A DNA stretch of 64,000 nt. It comes from Streptomyces sp. NBC_01260 (GTDB taxonomy: Bacteria > Actinomycetota > Actinomycetes > Streptomycetales > Streptomycetaceae). The stretch spans positions 4,526,001 through 4,590,000 of the forward strand of contig NZ_CP108464.1 in assembly GCF_036226405.1 (NCBI RefSeq), in the 5' to 3' direction. Shown in pieces: positions 25,693 through 32,406 of the stretch (positions are counted from its first letter, which is position 1; each line of letters starts with the position of its first letter). Below the pieces are notes generated by a model. The model saw only the letters and a list, made by a program, of their open reading frames with translations. It had not been told where the DNA came from and ran no database searches. The translations under genes were made by a program, and so were the position numbers.

Positions 25693-26061
25693 ATGTCCAC
25701 CATCCAGCCGGTGATCATCACTGCCGACCAAGACGTCCTGATCGGCTTCTACAAGAAATTGTTCGGGGCCGAGGAGATCTTCCGGGTACCGGAGAACGGC
25801 CCGGCCTTCTACATCGGCTTGCGCATCGGCGACACCGATCTCGGGCTGGTGGCCAAGACGGACCCGGGGACCGGGGCGGCGCCGCGGATCCTGCTCAGCA
25901 TCGGTGTCGACGACGTCGACGAGACGTTCGGCCGGGTGACGGCGCTGGGCGGCTCGGTCCGCGGCGGTCCCAACGACATGCCGTGGGGACAGCGCGTCGC
26001 CCACATCCAGGACCCCGACGGCAACCCGGTGAACCTCACCCAGCCGATCCCGGCTCAGTGA
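25693..26061 (+). CDS. VOC/glyoxalase superfamily protein
   Basis: A 122-residue single-module protein with the beta-alpha-beta-beta-beta pairs of the vicinal oxygen chelate fold: ITADQDVLIGFYKKLFGAEE in the first half and HIQDPDGNPVNLTQP as the closing strand, where the glutamate metal ligand is replaced by Asn. Metal-dependent catalysis is therefore doubtful. Many such proteins bind drugs or small aromatics. The ATG at 25693 has AGGAG seven bases upstream. Confidence 0.8.
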   Translation: MSTIQPVIITADQDVLIGFYKKLFGAEEIFRVPENGPAFYIGLRIGDTDLGLVAKTDPGTGAAPRILLSIGVDDVDETFGRVTALGGSVRGGPNDMPWGQRVAHIQDPDGNPVNLTQPIPAQ

Positions 26062-26330
26062 CGCTGTTCCGGGATGCTTGTGCTGGTCGGGCCGTTTGTG
26101 CGGCCGGCCGCGGTTGGCCGGCTTCGTGAGCTTCCCGCGCAGCGGCTCCAGCTTGCCCCTCACTCCGGTGTCCAAGCCCGGCGGGGGCTGGTGGTGGCAC
26201 CGGTGGCCCGAATCGCCGCCCCGGTAGCTCGAATCGTTCGGAAGGTCACAGGACCTCAGGTGTGAAGGGGTGGAGGAGGGGTGGTGGACGGTTCGGTCAG
26301 TGCGGTGCTTCGCCTGGTACATTGCAATGC
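26062..26330. promoter_or_regulatory. Upstream region and candidate operator of the PadR gene
   Basis: TACATT at 26318-26323 stands seven bases before the ATG at 26331, a leaderless-type arrangement. It overlaps an imperfect dyad (CTGGT...TGCAATGCA...ACCAG) that a PadR dimer could bind. The rest shows nothing recognisable. Confidence 0.4.
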
Positions 26331-26732
26331 ATGGAACCAGGTGAGGCGGGACGCCAGACCTCGGGCAAGGCCGAAAGCCAGCTGCTCAAGGGAGTGCTGG
26401 AGTACTGCGTTCTCGCGCTGATGCGGGATGAACCGAAGTACGGCGTCGAGCTGCTCCGCGAGCTTCAGGCGACCGGTGCCCTGGCGACCGGCCAGGGCAC
26501 CGTGTATCCGCTGCTGTCGCGGTTGCGGCGGGACGAGCTGGCCGTCACCACCTGGCGCGAGTCGACGTCCGGTCCGCCGCGACGGTATTACGAACTGTCC
26601 GGGGCCGGCCGGGCCGCGCTCGCGGAGTTCACCGCGATCTGGCCCGGTTTCCGTGACGCAGTCGACCAACTCCTCACGCCGGGCAAGAGCCCCGGCGAGC
26701 ACCTGGAAGGGCACACTCTTGAAGACCGATGA
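26331..26732 (+). CDS. PadR-family transcriptional regulator
   Basis: A 133-residue winged-helix regulator. The PadR domain reads LLKGVLEYCVLALMRDEPKYGVELLRELQ, then GTVYPLLSRLRRDELAV and the wing GPPRRYYELSGAGRAAL, which covers most of the protein. The next gene starts inside its last codons, so the pair is translationally coupled. PadR proteins paired with HAAS-domain membrane proteins are common in Gram-positives and normally repress their own operon. Confidence 0.88.
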   Translation: MEPGEAGRQTSGKAESQLLKGVLEYCVLALMRDEPKYGVELLRELQATGALATGQGTVYPLLSRLRRDELAVTTWRESTSGPPRRYYELSGAGRAALAEFTAIWPGFRDAVDQLLTPGKSPGEHLEGHTLEDR

Positions 26733-27306
26733 AACACTGGTGCAGGACTACCTCGCGGCTGTCGAACGCGAGACGTCGACCCTGCCGCCCGAGGCCCGCC
26801 AGGAACTCATCGCCGACCTCGGCGAACACATCGAGGTCGCGCTTGCCGAACGGCCCGGCAGCACCCGCGAGATCCTGCGCGAGGTGGGCGACCCCCGCGT
26901 GATCGCCGCGACGGCGTTCCAGGAGCTCGGCGGCACCGCGGGAGCGAAGGCCCGGAAGCCGGGCCGGCGCCGTTCTCCGGTGTGGCTGCCCCTGGTCCTC
27001 CTGCTGGTCAGCACCGTCCTGCCCTACCTGGCCCGGAACATAATCCTGAACTGGATAGCCATTGCGGGACTGGTCAGTGGTGTCGTGATCGTGTGCCGGG
27101 CCCGCTACTGGACCAAGGCCGAGAAGTGGACCGGGGTGGCCCTGGCCTTTCTCGTCCCCCTCGCGATCAAGATCTGCTGGTACATCGTCGCACTCCCGGA
27201 TGACGGAAGCGGTGTGGACCCGGCGCTGCGCTGGTCGGTCGTCGCTCTGACGTTCATCGTGACGCTGGCCGGCACCGGGTGGCTGTGGCGGACCAAGCGT
27301 CCGTGA
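26719..27306 (+). CDS. HAAS-domain (DUF1700-like) membrane protein
   Basis: A 195-residue protein. The N-terminal helical domain is HAAS-like (DETLVQDYLAAVERETSTLPPEARQELIADLGEHIE, then REVGDPRVIAATA). It is followed by about four membrane spans (PVWLPLVLLLVSTVLPYL, WIAIAGLVSGVVIVC, WTGVALAFLVPLAIKICWY, WSVVALTFIVTLAGTGWLW). The start is TTG 26719, overlapping the PadR stop, with GGAAGG eight bases upstream. It probably senses or signals at the membrane in partnership with the PadR regulator; its target is unknown. Confidence 0.8.
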   Translation: MKTDETLVQDYLAAVERETSTLPPEARQELIADLGEHIEVALAERPGSTREILREVGDPRVIAATAFQELGGTAGAKARKPGRRRSPVWLPLVLLLVSTVLPYLARNIILNWIAIAGLVSGVVIVCRARYWTKAEKWTGVALAFLVPLAIKICWYIVALPDDGSGVDPALRWSVVALTFIVTLAGTGWLWRTKRP

Positions 27307-27352
27307 ACCGCCCCTGAAGAGAGGCTGCTTGCGGTCGCATGAGGCTCCTTCT

Positions 27353-27375
27353 GGTTACTTGAATGGTTACTTGAA
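27353..27375. repeat. 12-bp duplication at the NmrA stop codon
   Basis: GGTTACTTGAAT is followed by GGTTACTTGAA. On the minus strand the last residues and stop codon of the oxidoreductase gene are repeated immediately downstream. Confidence 0.6.
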
Positions 27376-28218
27376 GGCCTCGATGTTCCGGCCGGCCCAT
27401 TCGGCGAAGGTACGGGCCGGGCGGCCGAGGAGCTGTTCGGTGGTGGGGCTGATCCGTTGCTCGGCGGGGGTGGGGTCGCCGAGGATCGCGAGTGTCGTCC
27501 CGACCACCGCTTCGGGCATGAACTGCCGCATCTGCGCACGCGCTTCGTCGCGGCTCTGCTCGATGAACGCGATCGGTTCGCCGAGTACGTCCGCGAGGGT
27601 CCGCGCCCGTTGCCGGGGTGTGCTGAGGGCCGGGCCGGTCAACTCGTACGTGCTTCCCGCGTGGCCGTCCCCGTACAGCGCGGCGGCGGCGACCTCGGCG
27701 ATGTCGGACGGGTCGATGACCGGCAGACCCACGTCGCCGAAGGGCGCGGCCGCGATCCGGTGGGTACGGACCGAGTCGGCCCAGGCGTAGGCGTTGGAGG
27801 CGAAGCCGCCGGGGCGCAGGATCGTCCACTGCGTGCCCGACTGCCGTACGGCTTCCTCCAGGGACCGCCCCACGCCTCCATGGGAGGCCGACTGCGGCCG
27901 GGTGGCCACGCCCTGGGAGGACAGCAGCACGATCCGGCCCACCCCGCCCGCCCTCGCGGCGTCGAAGATGTCCCGCACCTCCAGGAGCTGCGCACCCGCC
28001 CCCGTGTCGTGCAGGAACAGCGCGTCGGCGCCGTCGAGCGCGGGGCGCAGGCTGCCCAGAGAGGCGAGGTCCGCGCGGTAGTGCCGTACCGCCCCTGTTC
28101 CGGGGGAGGCGTCCGCGGAGGCGTTCCGGGACACCGCCGTCACTTCCATTCCGGCCGCCGCGAGTGCCTGTACAAGTGGGCGTCCTACGTTTCCGGTGGC
28201 TCCGGTCACGACGATCAT
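27367..28218 (-). CDS. NmrA-like NAD(P)-binding oxidoreductase
   Basis: A 283-residue atypical short-chain dehydrogenase/NmrA protein. The N-terminal nucleotide motif is VTGATGNVGRPLVQAL (GxxGxxG). Mid-region VLLSSQGVATR and TILRPGGFASNAYAW are typical, and the C-terminal substrate part (ELTGPALSTPRQRARTLADVLG) matches NmrA-type proteins. Such proteins reduce quinones or sense NADP. It starts with ATG 28218. It lies downstream of a frameshifted small gene and behind a clear operator shared with the divergent WYL regulator. Confidence 0.85.
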   Translation of the reverse strand: MIVVTGATGNVGRPLVQALAAAGMEVTAVSRNASADASPGTGAVRHYRADLASLGSLRPALDGADALFLHDTGAGAQLLEVRDIFDAARAGGVGRIVLLSSQGVATRPQSASHGGVGRSLEEAVRQSGTQWTILRPGGFASNAYAWADSVRTHRIAAAPFGDVGLPVIDPSDIAEVAAAALYGDGHAGSTYELTGPALSTPRQRARTLADVLGEPIAFIEQSRDEARAQMRQFMPEAVVGTTLAILGDPTPAEQRISPTTEQLLGRPARTFAEWAGRNIEAFK

Positions 28219-28276
28219 GTGCTCATGTCCTCTGGTTGTCGGGCGTCTTGTCGGGGGTCTGCTGTCGGGTACGCCT

Positions 28277-28521
28277 TCACGGCTTTCGGCCGTACCAGGA
28301 CACGAGCCGGTCGATGTCCGCCGCGTCCGCGTCCACCTCCACCACGGCGGCGAACGGCACCCGGCCGCCGCGTGGTTCGGCGGCTCCGGCGCGTCGCATC
28401 GCGGCCAGCGGTCCCGCCAGCACCTCCGGGTCCCAACGGCCTTCCACAGGGCGGTGCGGGGATCGGCGGGGGCGGTGCCGGGGTGGCGGTGGGCGGTGTG
28501 GTGCGTGGTGTTGTCGGTCAT
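28277..28521 (-). pseudogene. Small gene with an apparent one-base deletion
   Basis: The ATG at 28521 opens MTDNTTHHTAHRHPGTAPAD then PRTALW. Adding one G near 28447 continues in the next frame as EGRWDPEVLAGPLAAMRRAG ... EVDADAADIDRLVSWYGRKP, ending at 28277. The restored protein of about 82 residues is smooth and has good codon bias in both frames. The second part alone could start at GTG 28447 (56 residues), but no ribosome site precedes it. It is either a pseudogene or a sequencing error. The function is unknown. The divergent operator at 28539-28565 lies directly upstream. Confidence 0.5.
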
Positions 28522-28538
28522 GGCCTCATCCTGGAAGC

Positions 28539-28565
28539 GAAACTGGCCACCTTCTGGCCAGTTTC
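28539..28565. promoter_or_regulatory. Operator between the WYL regulator and the NmrA unit
   Basis: GAAACTGGCCA (28539-28549) and its exact complement TGGCCAGTTTC (28555-28565) are separated by five bases. The site sits between the divergent starts at 28521 and 28584. It is the natural binding site for the YafY/WYL regulator and would control both directions. Confidence 0.7.
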
Positions 28566-28583
28566 CGGAAGAGAATGACCGGC

Positions 28584-29573
28584 ATGAGAGCTGATCGTCT
28601 GGTGGCGCTGCTGCTGTTCCTCCAGTCGCGTGGACGGGTGACCGTCGCCGAGGTCGCGGCCGAACTCCACGTGGCCGAACGTACGGCCCGCCGCGATCTG
28701 GAGGCGCTGGCCACCGCCGGGATTCCCGTCTACTCGCAGCGCGGGCGGGGCGGCGGCTGGTCGCTCGTCGGCGGAGCCCGTACCGATCTCACCGGGCTGA
28801 CCGCCGACGAGAGCCGGGCACTGTTCCTGCTGGCCGGGCCGTCCTCGGCCACGCCCGAACTGCGTACGGCCCTGCGCAAGTTGGTACGGGCCCTGCCGAC
28901 GACCCTGCGTCCGGACGCCGAGGCGGCGGCACGCGCCGGAGTCACCGATGCCACCGACTGGTCGCGGACCGCGGTCACGGCCGACGCACCCCGGCTCGAC
29001 GCGCTCCAGCGGGCGGTGATCGACGGGGTGCAGGTCCGGCTCGGTTACGCGGGCCCGGGCAGGCCGGCCGGTGAGCGGACGGTGCATCCGCTCGGGCTCG
29101 CGTCCAAGGCCGGTGCCGCGTATCTCGTCGCCGGTACCGAACACGGTCTGCGGACCTTCCGGCTCAGCCGTGTCACGTCCGTCGAGGCGACCGGTGAACC
29201 CGTCGTGCGGCCGGACGGTTTCGATCTCGCCACGGCCTGGCGTTCCCTCGCCGCGGCGGTGGAGGACCGCATGCACGCGGTGACGGCGCGGGCCCTGGCC
29301 GACCCCGGGTCCGAGGTGATCCTGCGACGGCTGTTCGGCGGCCGGCTGCGGATCGGCGCGGGGGCCGCGGACGGGCGGCTGGAGATCGAGGTGGACGGCC
29401 CGTCACCCGAGGTGCTGGCCTCCCAACTGGCCGGGCTGGGAGCACAGATCGAGGTCCTCGGCCCGCCGCGAACGAAGGCCCGGCTCGCGGAGCTGGCGGC
29501 CGAACTCGTCTCCGTGTACGGGGCTCCGGACGCGGAGTGGACGGCGGGCGCGACCTCGGAGCCGGCCGGCTGA
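28584..29573 (+). CDS. YafY-type WYL-domain transcriptional regulator
   Basis: A 329-residue regulator. The N-terminal winged helix reads MRADRLVALLLFLQSRGRV then VAEVAAELHVAERTARRDLEAL. The WYL domain follows (AVIDGVQVRLGYAGPG ... ERTVHPLGLASKAGAAYLVAG ... LRTFRLSRVTSVEATG), then the WCX C-terminal domain (VILRRLFGGRLRIGAG). Such proteins sense nucleic acids or small ligands. It probably regulates the divergent NmrA unit through the 11-bp dyad upstream. ATG 28584 is preferred to ATG 28575 because GAAGAG is then ten rather than one to three bases away. Confidence 0.88.
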   Translation: MRADRLVALLLFLQSRGRVTVAEVAAELHVAERTARRDLEALATAGIPVYSQRGRGGGWSLVGGARTDLTGLTADESRALFLLAGPSSATPELRTALRKLVRALPTTLRPDAEAAARAGVTDATDWSRTAVTADAPRLDALQRAVIDGVQVRLGYAGPGRPAGERTVHPLGLASKAGAAYLVAGTEHGLRTFRLSRVTSVEATGEPVVRPDGFDLATAWRSLAAAVEDRMHAVTARALADPGSEVILRRLFGGRLRIGAGAADGRLEIEVDGPSPEVLASQLAGLGAQIEVLGPPRTKARLAELAAELVSVYGAPDAEWTAGATSEPAG

Positions 29574-29598
29574 GGCCGGCCTCGGGTCCGGCGCCGGC

Positions 29599-30246
29599 CT
29601 AAGGGCTGCCCCGCAGGTATGCCAGTACCGCCAGCACCCGGCGGTTCGTGGTGTCGTCCAGTGACAGGTCGAGCTTGCCCAGGATGCTGCCGAAGTGCTT
29701 GCTGACCGTGCCCTCACTGACCGTCATCGCCGCGGCGACGGAGGCGTTGGACTTGCCCTGCGCCATCAGGGCCAGCACCTCCTGCTCGCGGGCCGTCAGC
29801 CGCGCCATGGGGTCCCTGCGGTGCCGGATCAGCTGGCGGACCACCTCCGGATCCACCACCGTGTCCCCTGCGCCGACCCGGTGCAGGGCGTCGATGAACT
29901 CCTCGACGTGGCCGATCCGTTCCTTGAGCAGATAGCCGACGCCCCTGCCGTCCGCGGAGTCGAGCAGATCCTCGGCGTAGGTGCGCTGGACGTACTGGCT
30001 GAGTACGAGGACGGGCAGGTCCGCCTGCCGGGTGCGCAGTTCGATCGCGGCGCGCAGCCCTTCGTCGGAGAAGCCGGGGGGCATCCGGACATCGGTCACG
30101 ACGATGTCCGGGCGGTGCTCGGTGACGGCCGCGATCAGCTCGCCGGCCGTTCCGGCGCCCGCCACCACCTGGTGGCCGAATCGCTCCAGCAGGCCGACCA
30201 GTCCCTCCCGCAGGAGCACGCTGTCCTCGGCCAGTACGATCCGCAC
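29599..30246 (-). CDS. NarL/LuxR-family response regulator
   Basis: A 215-residue two-component regulator. The receiver has the acidic pocket (AEDSV) and phospho-acceptor Asp52 in VVTDVRMPPGFSDEGLRAA. The C-terminal LuxR helix-turn-helix is LTAREQEVLALMAQGKSNASVAAAMTVSEGTVSKH in two parts (residues ~148-185). The GTG start lies two bases after the kinase stop, so kinase and regulator are an operon. It probably binds the inverted repeat at 31591-31620. Confidence 0.92.
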   Translation of the reverse strand: MRIVLAEDSVLLREGLVGLLERFGHQVVAGAGTAGELIAAVTEHRPDIVVTDVRMPPGFSDEGLRAAIELRTRQADLPVLVLSQYVQRTYAEDLLDSADGRGVGYLLKERIGHVEEFIDALHRVGAGDTVVDPEVVRQLIRHRRDPMARLTAREQEVLALMAQGKSNASVAAAMTVSEGTVSKHFGSILGKLDLSLDDTTNRRVLAVLAYLRGSP

Positions 30247-30248
30247 GA

Positions 30249-31538
30249 TCAGGTCCTTTTGTTCGCGGGCGGGGCGGGGACCTCCAGGCGGAACACCGTG
30301 GGCCCGCCGGGGGGACTGGACAGTAGCAGGTGGCCGCCGAGCACCGAGAGACGATCGGCCACCCCCTCAAGTCCCGTTCCGCCGCTGGTCACGGCCCCGC
30401 CCACCCCGTCGTCCGAGACCTCCACCACGAGCCGGCCCCGCTCCGTCCGGCCGGTCACCCGGGCCCGGCTCGCCCCGCTGTGCTTGGCCACGTTCGCCAG
30501 CGCCTCGCAGACCGCGAAGTAGGCCCCGGTCTCGACGGCTTCGAGCAGCCGGTCCGGCAGATCGAGTTCCACGTCCACCGGGACCACCGAGCGGTCCGCG
30601 ACATCCTCCACGGCGGCCCGCAGCCCCCGGTCGGTGAGGACCTGGGGGTGGATGCCCTGGATCAGCTCCCTGATCTCCACCAGGGCGACCCCGGCCTCCT
30701 CATGGGCCTTGGCGAGGAGTCCGGCCAGCGGCTGCGCGGGGCTCTCCAGCCGGGCCAGGCCGAGCGTCATGGAGAGGGCGACGAGCCGTTGCTGCGCACC
30801 GTCGTGCAGATCGCGTTCGATCCGGCGCCGCTCCGCCTCGAAGGCGTCCACCAGCCGCATCCGGGAGCGGCCCAACTCCTGGAGCCGGGAGTCGAGTCCG
30901 GCCTCCGGCGGGGAGAGCAGCTGCCGGGTCAGCATCGCCCGGCCGGCCGCCAGCACCCCCAGCGGATACGCGGACAACGGCAGCAGGACCACCCCGGCGA
31001 GCAGTGCCGCGAAGGCGGGCGGGTAGGAGTGGGCGAGCCAGATCTTGAGCACCCGGACCTCCTCGCCGCCGCTCGCCGCCAGCATCACGGGCGCCGCGAT
31101 CAGGCCGCCGCAGACCGTGAGGGCGGTTCCCACGGCCAGCGCCTCCAGCGGCCACAGCACCAGGGCGAACAGCAGCGCGTACCCCAACTCGCGCCAGGTG
31201 GAACGCTCCTGGAGACGGGTGCGCAGCCAGGACGACAGTCCGGTGCCATCCGGTTCGCGGTGTGCCGGGGCGAGGGGCCGGGGGTCGAGCAGCCGCAGCC
31301 TCCGCCGTTCCAGCGAGGCCAGCGGGATGCCCGCGAGCACGAGGGTCAGCAGCAGCGGGATGCCGATCAGGACCACCGTGAGCACACTGCCCGCGGCCGC
31401 CAGCAGGAGCAGGGCGGTGAGTGTCGCGATGCCGATGGGCACGCTCGTCAGCAGATAGAGCGCGGCCCGCCAGGGCCACCCGCCGCGTACGTAGCGGCGC
31501 TGTCGCAGTGCCTGCCGAAGGCCGGGGGAGGAGGACAT
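30249..31538 (-). CDS. Sensor histidine kinase (HisKA_3 type)
   Basis: A 429-residue membrane kinase. Four or more spans (about residues 24-75, 118-150, 170-205) form the input domain. The phospho-acceptor is His245 in RRRIERDLHDGAQQRLVALS (HisKA_3). The HATPase region has ALANVAKHSGASRA (N box), VSDDGVGG (G1) and GTGLEGVADRLSVLGG (G2). The start ATG 31538 gives a natural N-terminus (MSSSPGLRQALRQ) and has a leaderless-type -10. The kinase is divergent from an ABC exporter that it probably regulates. Confidence 0.92.
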   Translation of the reverse strand: MSSSPGLRQALRQRRYVRGGWPWRAALYLLTSVPIGIATLTALLLLAAAGSVLTVVLIGIPLLLTLVLAGIPLASLERRRLRLLDPRPLAPAHREPDGTGLSSWLRTRLQERSTWRELGYALLFALVLWPLEALAVGTALTVCGGLIAAPVMLAASGGEEVRVLKIWLAHSYPPAFAALLAGVVLLPLSAYPLGVLAAGRAMLTRQLLSPPEAGLDSRLQELGRSRMRLVDAFEAERRRIERDLHDGAQQRLVALSMTLGLARLESPAQPLAGLLAKAHEEAGVALVEIRELIQGIHPQVLTDRGLRAAVEDVADRSVVPVDVELDLPDRLLEAVETGAYFAVCEALANVAKHSGASRARVTGRTERGRLVVEVSDDGVGGAVTSGGTGLEGVADRLSVLGGHLLLSSPPGGPTVFRLEVPAPPANKRT

Positions 31539-31550
31539 GGGGGAACGGTA
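31539..31550 (-). promoter_or_regulatory. Leaderless -10 element of the sensor kinase gene
   Basis: On the minus strand TACCGT (31550-31545) stands six bases before the ATG at 31538. Confidence 0.5.
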
Positions 31551-31590
31551 GGGCGCGGCGGGGGAGGCGGACCACCCAGCAGCGTCGACC

Positions 31591-31620
31591 CCCCAGGGTG
31601 GAGCTACCTCCACCCTGGGG
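31591..31620. promoter_or_regulatory. Perfect 13-bp inverted repeat between kinase and ABC exporter
   Basis: CCCCAGGGTGGAG (31591-31603), CTAC, then the exact complement (31608-31620). It lies between the divergent kinase and ABC genes. Response regulators of this group commonly activate a neighbouring exporter through such repeats, so this is the likely target. Confidence 0.7.
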
Positions 31621-31671
31621 ACTCCCGCTCGCTGCGATGTGCCGCAAGCGCGGAAGCGGTTGGCTTGGACC

Positions 31672-32406
31672 ATGAATCAAGCAGCTGTCCGACTCCGTTC
31701 GGTCACCCGGTCCTACGGCAGGAAATCCGGCGCGGTGACCGCGCTGGACGGAGTGAGCCTGGACATCCCGCGGGGCACCTTCACCGCCGTCATGGGCCCG
31801 TCCGGCTCCGGCAAGTCCACCTTGCTCCAGTGCACCGCCGGTCTCGACCGGCCGACCGGCGGCCGGGTGTTCCTCGGTGACACCGAACTGACCGGGCTCA
31901 GCGAGCGGAGGCTGACCCTGCTGCGCCGCAGCCGTATCGGTTTCGTCTTCCAGGCGTTCAACCTGCTGCCCTCCCTCACCGCCGAGCAGAACGTGGCGCT
32001 TCCGCTGCGGCTGGCAGGCCGCCGCCCCAAGCGGGGCGAAGTCCTCGACGTGCTGGAGCGGGTGGGGCTGCGCGAGCGGGCGGGGCACCGGCCCGGCGAG
32101 CTGTCCGGCGGCCAGCAGCAGCGGGTTGCCCTGGCCCGCGCCCTGGTCACCCGGCCCGACGTGCTCTTCGGTGACGAGCCCACCGGCGCGCTCGACACCA
32201 CCACCGGACGGGAGGTGCTCTCGATGCTGCGCACCATGGCCGACGGCGGCCAGACCGTGATCATGGTGACGCACGACCCGGTCGCGGCCTCCTGTGCCGA
32301 CCGGGTGCTGTTCCTCGCCGACGGCCGGGTCCAGGGCGAGCTGCACTCCCCGGCCGCCGAGCAGATCGCCGCGCGTATGACGAGGATGGCGGCGGTCCCG
32401 TGCTGA
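31672..32406 (+). CDS. ABC transporter ATPase, MacB/LolD type
   Basis: A 244-residue ATPase. Walker A is MGPSGSGKSTLLQ, the Q-loop FVFQAFNLLPS, the signature LSGGQQQRVALARAL, Walker B VLFGDEPTGALD and the H-loop MVTHDPVAA. It overlaps the permease start by seven bases, giving a coupled exporter. The pair is divergent from a two-component system, like the peptide-antibiotic sensing and detoxification modules of Gram-positives; its inducer is unknown. Confidence 0.92.
   Translation: MNQAAVRLRSVTRSYGRKSGAVTALDGVSLDIPRGTFTAVMGPSGSGKSTLLQCTAGLDRPTGGRVFLGDTELTGLSERRLTLLRRSRIGFVFQAFNLLPSLTAEQNVALPLRLAGRRPKRGEVLDVLERVGLRERAGHRPGELSGGQQQRVALARALVTRPDVLFGDEPTGALDTTTGREVLSMLRTMADGGQTVIMVTHDPVAASCADRVLFLADGRVQGELHSPAAEQIAARMTRMAAVPC

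Noticed and set aside
28224..28521. N-terminal extension of the NmrA-type protein to ATG 28521
   Set aside because: The extra 101 residues have poor composition. The next frame codes a sensible small protein, and homologues begin at MIVVTGATG.
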